Assembly: GCA_031276615.1 (NCBI GenBank)
Contig: JAISND010000087.1
Location: 1-8,586 of the forward strand
Source: Treponema sp.
GTDB lineage: Bacteria; Spirochaetota; Spirochaetia; Treponematales; Breznakiellaceae
Direction: 5' to 3'
Length of the DNA stretch: 8,586 nt
Under the pieces are notes generated by a model. It did no database searches and was not told where the DNA came from. It was given only the letters and a program-made list of their open reading frames with translations. Each line of letters begins with the position of its first letter. The first letter of the stretch is position 1. A program made the position numbers and the translations under genes. Positions 6,614-8,586 of the stretch are shown piece by piece.

Positions 6614-7804
6614 TTATTCAAGATTCTCCGGGTAAAGGCGGATCGCCGCCTCCCGGCGCCAAAGCGCCCTGGCCTCTTCCCGGACGCGGTCGTGTTTTTC
6701 CCGCCGGGCGGCTTCCCTGATTGTATCATAAATTTCTTCCAGGGGCACTTCTCCCCGGGGCCCGGTATTTTCTTCCCAGTACAGAATCGTGGTTCCGTAT
6801 TCGGTGCGGAAGGGTTCGCTCAGGCTTCCGGTATGCGCAATGCCAAGGGCCGCGTCCCGGTATTCGGCGCTGAAACGGCTTGAGCCGGGTGAAATATAAT
6901 TCCGGGCGGGGGAAATATCCGCCCCCGGCTCCCCGGCGGCAAGCTGCTCAAAGGGCGTGGTCCTGGATTTTTCAAGGATGCGCTTTACCTTTTCCTCCTG
7001 CCGCAGAAACTGATCCTGCCGCATCTTTTCGGCCTCCGCCCTGGAATCAAAACTCTCAAGCTGCCGTATAAGGCCGATTACGTCGGCGTCGAAACGTATG
7101 TTCAGTTCCCGGATAACGCGGCACCCGGCCGGGCGGAAGGCAACCGGATCGCCCGCCAGCAGGGCCTGTTCGTAGCGGGAAATATTCTCTTCGAATTTTT
7201 CTTTCTGTTCCGCAAGGAGGCGGCCGTAGTAGCCTTCAATTTCCGCGGGAGACGGCTCCCCGGCTTCGGCAACGACCGACTCGTAGAGAAGCTCCTGCAA
7301 CACAAGGTTTCTCGCGCTGCCGCGGAGATCTTCAAGGTCAAGGCGGGAAGTTTTGAGCAGGGTTTCAACTTCTTCAAGAGTTTCCCCGCGGCCCAGGTAC
7401 GGATAGCTCTTCCGCACGTAATCGGCAAGCCGGTTTACACCGGCCTCATAAGCCGCATCGATCCGGGCCATATCTTCCCCGTCCAGATTTTTTTCGATGC
7501 TGCCGGCTCTGTTCAGCACAATCTGTTTCTCAATCAGGCTGTCGAGAATCTGCTTCCGGGCTTCCAGCTTTTTTTCCCTGATGATCTCCGCCGGAAGGGA
7601 TTCTTCCAGGGCCTGGTAGATTCTGTTGGCGGTGAGCATCTGCTCTTCAACCTGCCGCCTTGTTATGTCTGTCCCGTCAACCGTCGCCACGACAAGTTCC
7701 GGATCAAAACCCCCGCCGGAAGGGGTTCCCGTTTTTCCGGACGGACAGGAATCAAAAAAAAAGAGAAAAAAAACGAACGGAAAAAAAACAGAACGCTTCT
7801 TCAT
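6614..7804 (-). CDS. SurA/PpiC-like peptidyl-prolyl isomerase or foldase, probable lipoprotein
   Basis: 396 residues from ATG 7804, chosen because GGAGG lies six bases upstream and the protein then opens with a signal sequence (MKKRSVFF, then Phe-rich). A longer reading from 7897 adds 31 residues that cross the intergenic hairpins and is unlikely. Cys20 in FFDSC could be lipidated; Asp at position -2 is unusual for a lipobox. Residues about 38-100 (VVATVDGTDITRRQVEEQ onward, with LDSLIEKQIVLNRA) match the SurA N-terminal chaperone pattern. The middle is charged and helical, probably coiled-coil. A divergent parvulin-like segment follows late in the protein (DAALGIAHTGSLSEPFRTEYGT), where PPIases have GE.S.PV.T..G. 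It should act outside the cytoplasmic membrane, perhaps folding the binding protein encoded just before. Isomerase activity is uncertain because the parvulin core is poorly kept. Confidence 0.8.
   Translation of the reverse strand: MKKRSVFFPFVFFLFFFDSCPSGKTGTPSGGGFDPELVVATVDGTDITRRQVEEQMLTANRIYQALEESLPAEIIREKKLEARKQILDSLIEKQIVLNRAGSIEKNLDGEDMARIDAAYEAGVNRLADYVRKSYPYLGRGETLEEVETLLKTSRLDLEDLRGSARNLVLQELLYESVVAEAGEPSPAEIEGYYGRLLAEQKEKFEENISRYEQALLAGDPVAFRPAGCRVIRELNIRFDADVIGLIRQLESFDSRAEAEKMRQDQFLRQEEKVKRILEKSRTTPFEQLAAGEPGADISPARNYISPGSSRFSAEYRDAALGIAHTGSLSEPFRTEYGTTILYWEENTGPRGEVPLEEIYDTIREAARREKHDRVREEARALWRREAAIRLYPENLE
7754..7788 (-). repeat. Three homopolymer T tracts inside the signal-peptide codons of the foldase-like gene
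   Basis: On the minus strand there are runs of eight (7781-7788), eight (7766-7773) and nine Ts (7754-7762) within 35 bases, covering codons 6 to 17. They mostly encode Phe as TTT. A one-base slip in any of them would shift the frame before the mature protein begins. Confidence 0.6.
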
Positions 7805-7808
7805 GGGG

Positions 7809-7839
7809 AACCTCCGATGACCGCGGGCTTTCAGAGGTT
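7809..7839 (-). promoter_or_regulatory. Short helix that could cover the ribosome binding site of the foldase-like gene
   Basis: In the minus-strand transcript AACCTC (7834-7839) is complementary to GAGGTT (7809-7814), which overlaps the GGAGG Shine-Dalgarno (7811-7815) of the gene starting at 7804. The helix has only six pairs and a loop of 19 bases, so it would be weak alone. Confidence 0.35.
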
Positions 7840-7851
7840 TTCTCTCACAGG

Positions 7852-7891
7852 GGAACCTTCGGGAAACCCGGCCGGGGTTCCCGAAGGTTTC
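7852..7891. repeat. Long intergenic palindrome (hairpin) after the binding-protein gene
   Basis: The arms AACCTTCGGGAA (7854-7865) and TTCCCGAAGGTT (7878-7889) are perfectly complementary over 12 bases. After one A-G mismatch the centre CCCGGCCGGG (7867-7876) is itself palindromic, so the whole 36 bases are nearly symmetric. No U-run follows on either strand, so it is not a classical terminator. It resembles the stabilising hairpins (REP-like) found after binding-protein genes. I see no second copy in this window. Confidence 0.75.
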
Positions 7892-7907
7892 AGCCAAAGG
7901 CCGCCGG

Positions 7908-7942
7908 AAAAACCGGACTGAAGCCTGTCGGACTTCAGTCCG
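7908..7942 (-). terminator. Terminator or attenuator hairpin just after the binding-protein gene
   Basis: On the minus strand CGGACTGAAG (7933-7942) and CTTCAGTCCG (7914-7923) form a perfect 10-bp stem with a nine-base loop. One G and then five Ts (7908-7912) follow. It begins 45 bases after the binding-protein stop at 7988. With only five Us it probably stops part of the transcription, so that the binding protein is made in excess over the membrane components, a common arrangement in ABC operons. Confidence 0.6.
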
Positions 7943-7987
7943 CCAATTCTCTGTAACATGAATTACGGCAGGACGATTTTCTCCGGC

Positions 7988-8586
7988 TTATTCCGGCTTG
8001 TACCTGGCTTTGACGGACGCGATATCGTAGGCATCGGCATCGCTCTCCACTTTTTTGCGATCCCAGGAATTGTCAACAAATTCGTTGGTGTAGATCTGGT
8101 CAAGGGGAATGGCCTTCTTGATAACCCCCGATTCAAGGGCGGCCTGGACGTTGAGCTGCCATTTGTCTTCCCAGTTCCAGCCGATTTTTTCAAGCAGTTT
8201 CTTTTCCTCGGCGCTGCCGGGCTTGCCGAACATCTGGTAGTTACGGCCTTCCTGTACGTAGACCGCGGCCTTCCAGGTTACGTCGATATTGGGCCACTGT
8301 TTGCAGGATACCGCGGCAGCGGCTTCGGGGTTGTACTTGGTGAAGTAGATTCCCTTGGCCATGGCGCGTACATAGCCCTGTACCACCCGGGGTTCTTCCT
8401 TGATGAGCTTGAGGCTGGTGGTGAGGGGATTGGAACTGGTCTGGAGCACGTCGTTTCCGTCGATGTAGCGGAAATCGAAATTCTGTCCGATAAGCTGCCA
8501 GGCTTCGCCGGGCCAAGAAAAGAGCATGTCGAGTTTTCCTTCGGCAACCTGGATGTAGCGGTTCTCGCCGGCCACGACCCACTCAA
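7988..8586 (-). CDS. ABC transporter substrate-binding protein, NMT1/SsuA/TauA type (C-terminal part; N-terminus beyond right edge)
   Basis: 198 residues before the TAA at 7988-7990 are visible, and the frame stays open to the right edge, so the start is outside the window. The visible GTG at 8575 is internal (codons for EWVV run through it). Family features: GKLDMLFSWPGEAW, where such proteins have a conserved G-x-hydrophobic-D segment lining the ligand cleft; then EEPRVVQGYVRAMAKGI and NPEAAAAV, the usual P-hydrophobic-V-x-x-hydrophobic helix and the NPEAA turn. The end (LDQIYTNEFVDN) is the typical hinge-returning C-terminal helix. The protein would be exported and bind a small ligand for the importer genes downstream. 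This family covers nitrate, sulfonates, taurine, pyrimidines and others; the ligand cannot be told from this fragment. Confidence 0.85.
   Translation of the reverse strand, partial: EWVVAGENRYIQVAEGKLDMLFSWPGEAWQLIGQNFDFRYIDGNDVLQTSSNPLTTSLKLIKEEPRVVQGYVRAMAKGIYFTKYNPEAAAAVSCKQWPNIDVTWKAAVYVQEGRNYQMFGKPGSAEEKKLLEKIGWNWEDKWQLNVQAALESGVIKKAIPLDQIYTNEFVDNSWDRKKVESDADAYDIASVKARYKPE

Noticed and set aside
5619..6635. 338-codon open frame on the plus strand opposite the M42 peptidase
   Set aside because: It is wholly antisense to a gene with all catalytic motifs, has no recognisable domain, and long antisense frames are common in GC-rich coding DNA.
7805..7897. 31-residue N-terminal extension of the foldase-like gene
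   Set aside because: It would run through the intergenic palindrome and place the signal peptide internally; ATG 7804 has a good GGAGG six bases upstream.
1..8586. CRISPR arrays, tRNA or rRNA genes, insertion sequences
   Set aside because: No regularly spaced repeats, no RNA gene signatures and no transposase motifs were seen on either strand.

Overview
All convincing genes in this window lie on the minus strand, so transcription runs from high to low coordinates. The DNA is GC-rich by eye, Shine-Dalgarno sequences are clear (AGGAGG, GGAGG, GGGAG), and two starts are GTG. A putative lipoprotein with a loose lipobox, a transporter fused to HEAT-like repeats and the general style would fit a spirochaete, perhaps a gut Treponema relative. 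That placement is a guess; no rRNA or other marker gene is present.

Right part (8586 to 1876) looks like one operon. It begins outside the window with a substrate-binding protein of the NMT1/SsuA/TauA type, of which only the C-terminal part is visible (7988-8586). A 183-base gap follows, full of inverted repeats: a hairpin with a U-run, a nearly perfect palindrome with 12-bp outer arms, and a short helix that could cover the next ribosome binding site. Then come a SurA/PpiC-like putative lipoprotein (6614-7804), an M42-family metallo-aminopeptidase (5514-6602), and a tandem ATPase-permease-ATPase-permease block (4630-5442, 3855-4640, 3046-3843, 2283-3035). The last gene encodes a 121-residue protein with one N-terminal hydrophobic segment (1876-2241), followed by a rho-independent terminator at 1815-1845.

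Left part: after the terminator, a separate gene (1763 down past the left edge) encodes an MFS-type transporter with a cytoplasmic C-terminal HEAT-like domain. It has no visible Shine-Dalgarno and may be read from a leaderless transcript.

How the genes may work together: the binding protein would deliver a small ligand to a membrane complex built from two different permeases and two different ATPases. The two ATPases are not equivalent. The first-transcribed one has Gln in place of the catalytic Glu after Walker B and Asn in place of the H-loop His; the other keeps both residues but has Ile instead of Leu in its signature motif. That is the pattern of an asymmetric ABC heterodimer with one degenerate and one competent ATP site, which is well known in exporters but unexpected in a NitT/TauT-type importer. 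The peptidase suggests, without proving, that the cargo or a product of it contains a peptide bond. The foldase-like protein may help fold the exported binding protein. The substrate cannot be read from the sequence.
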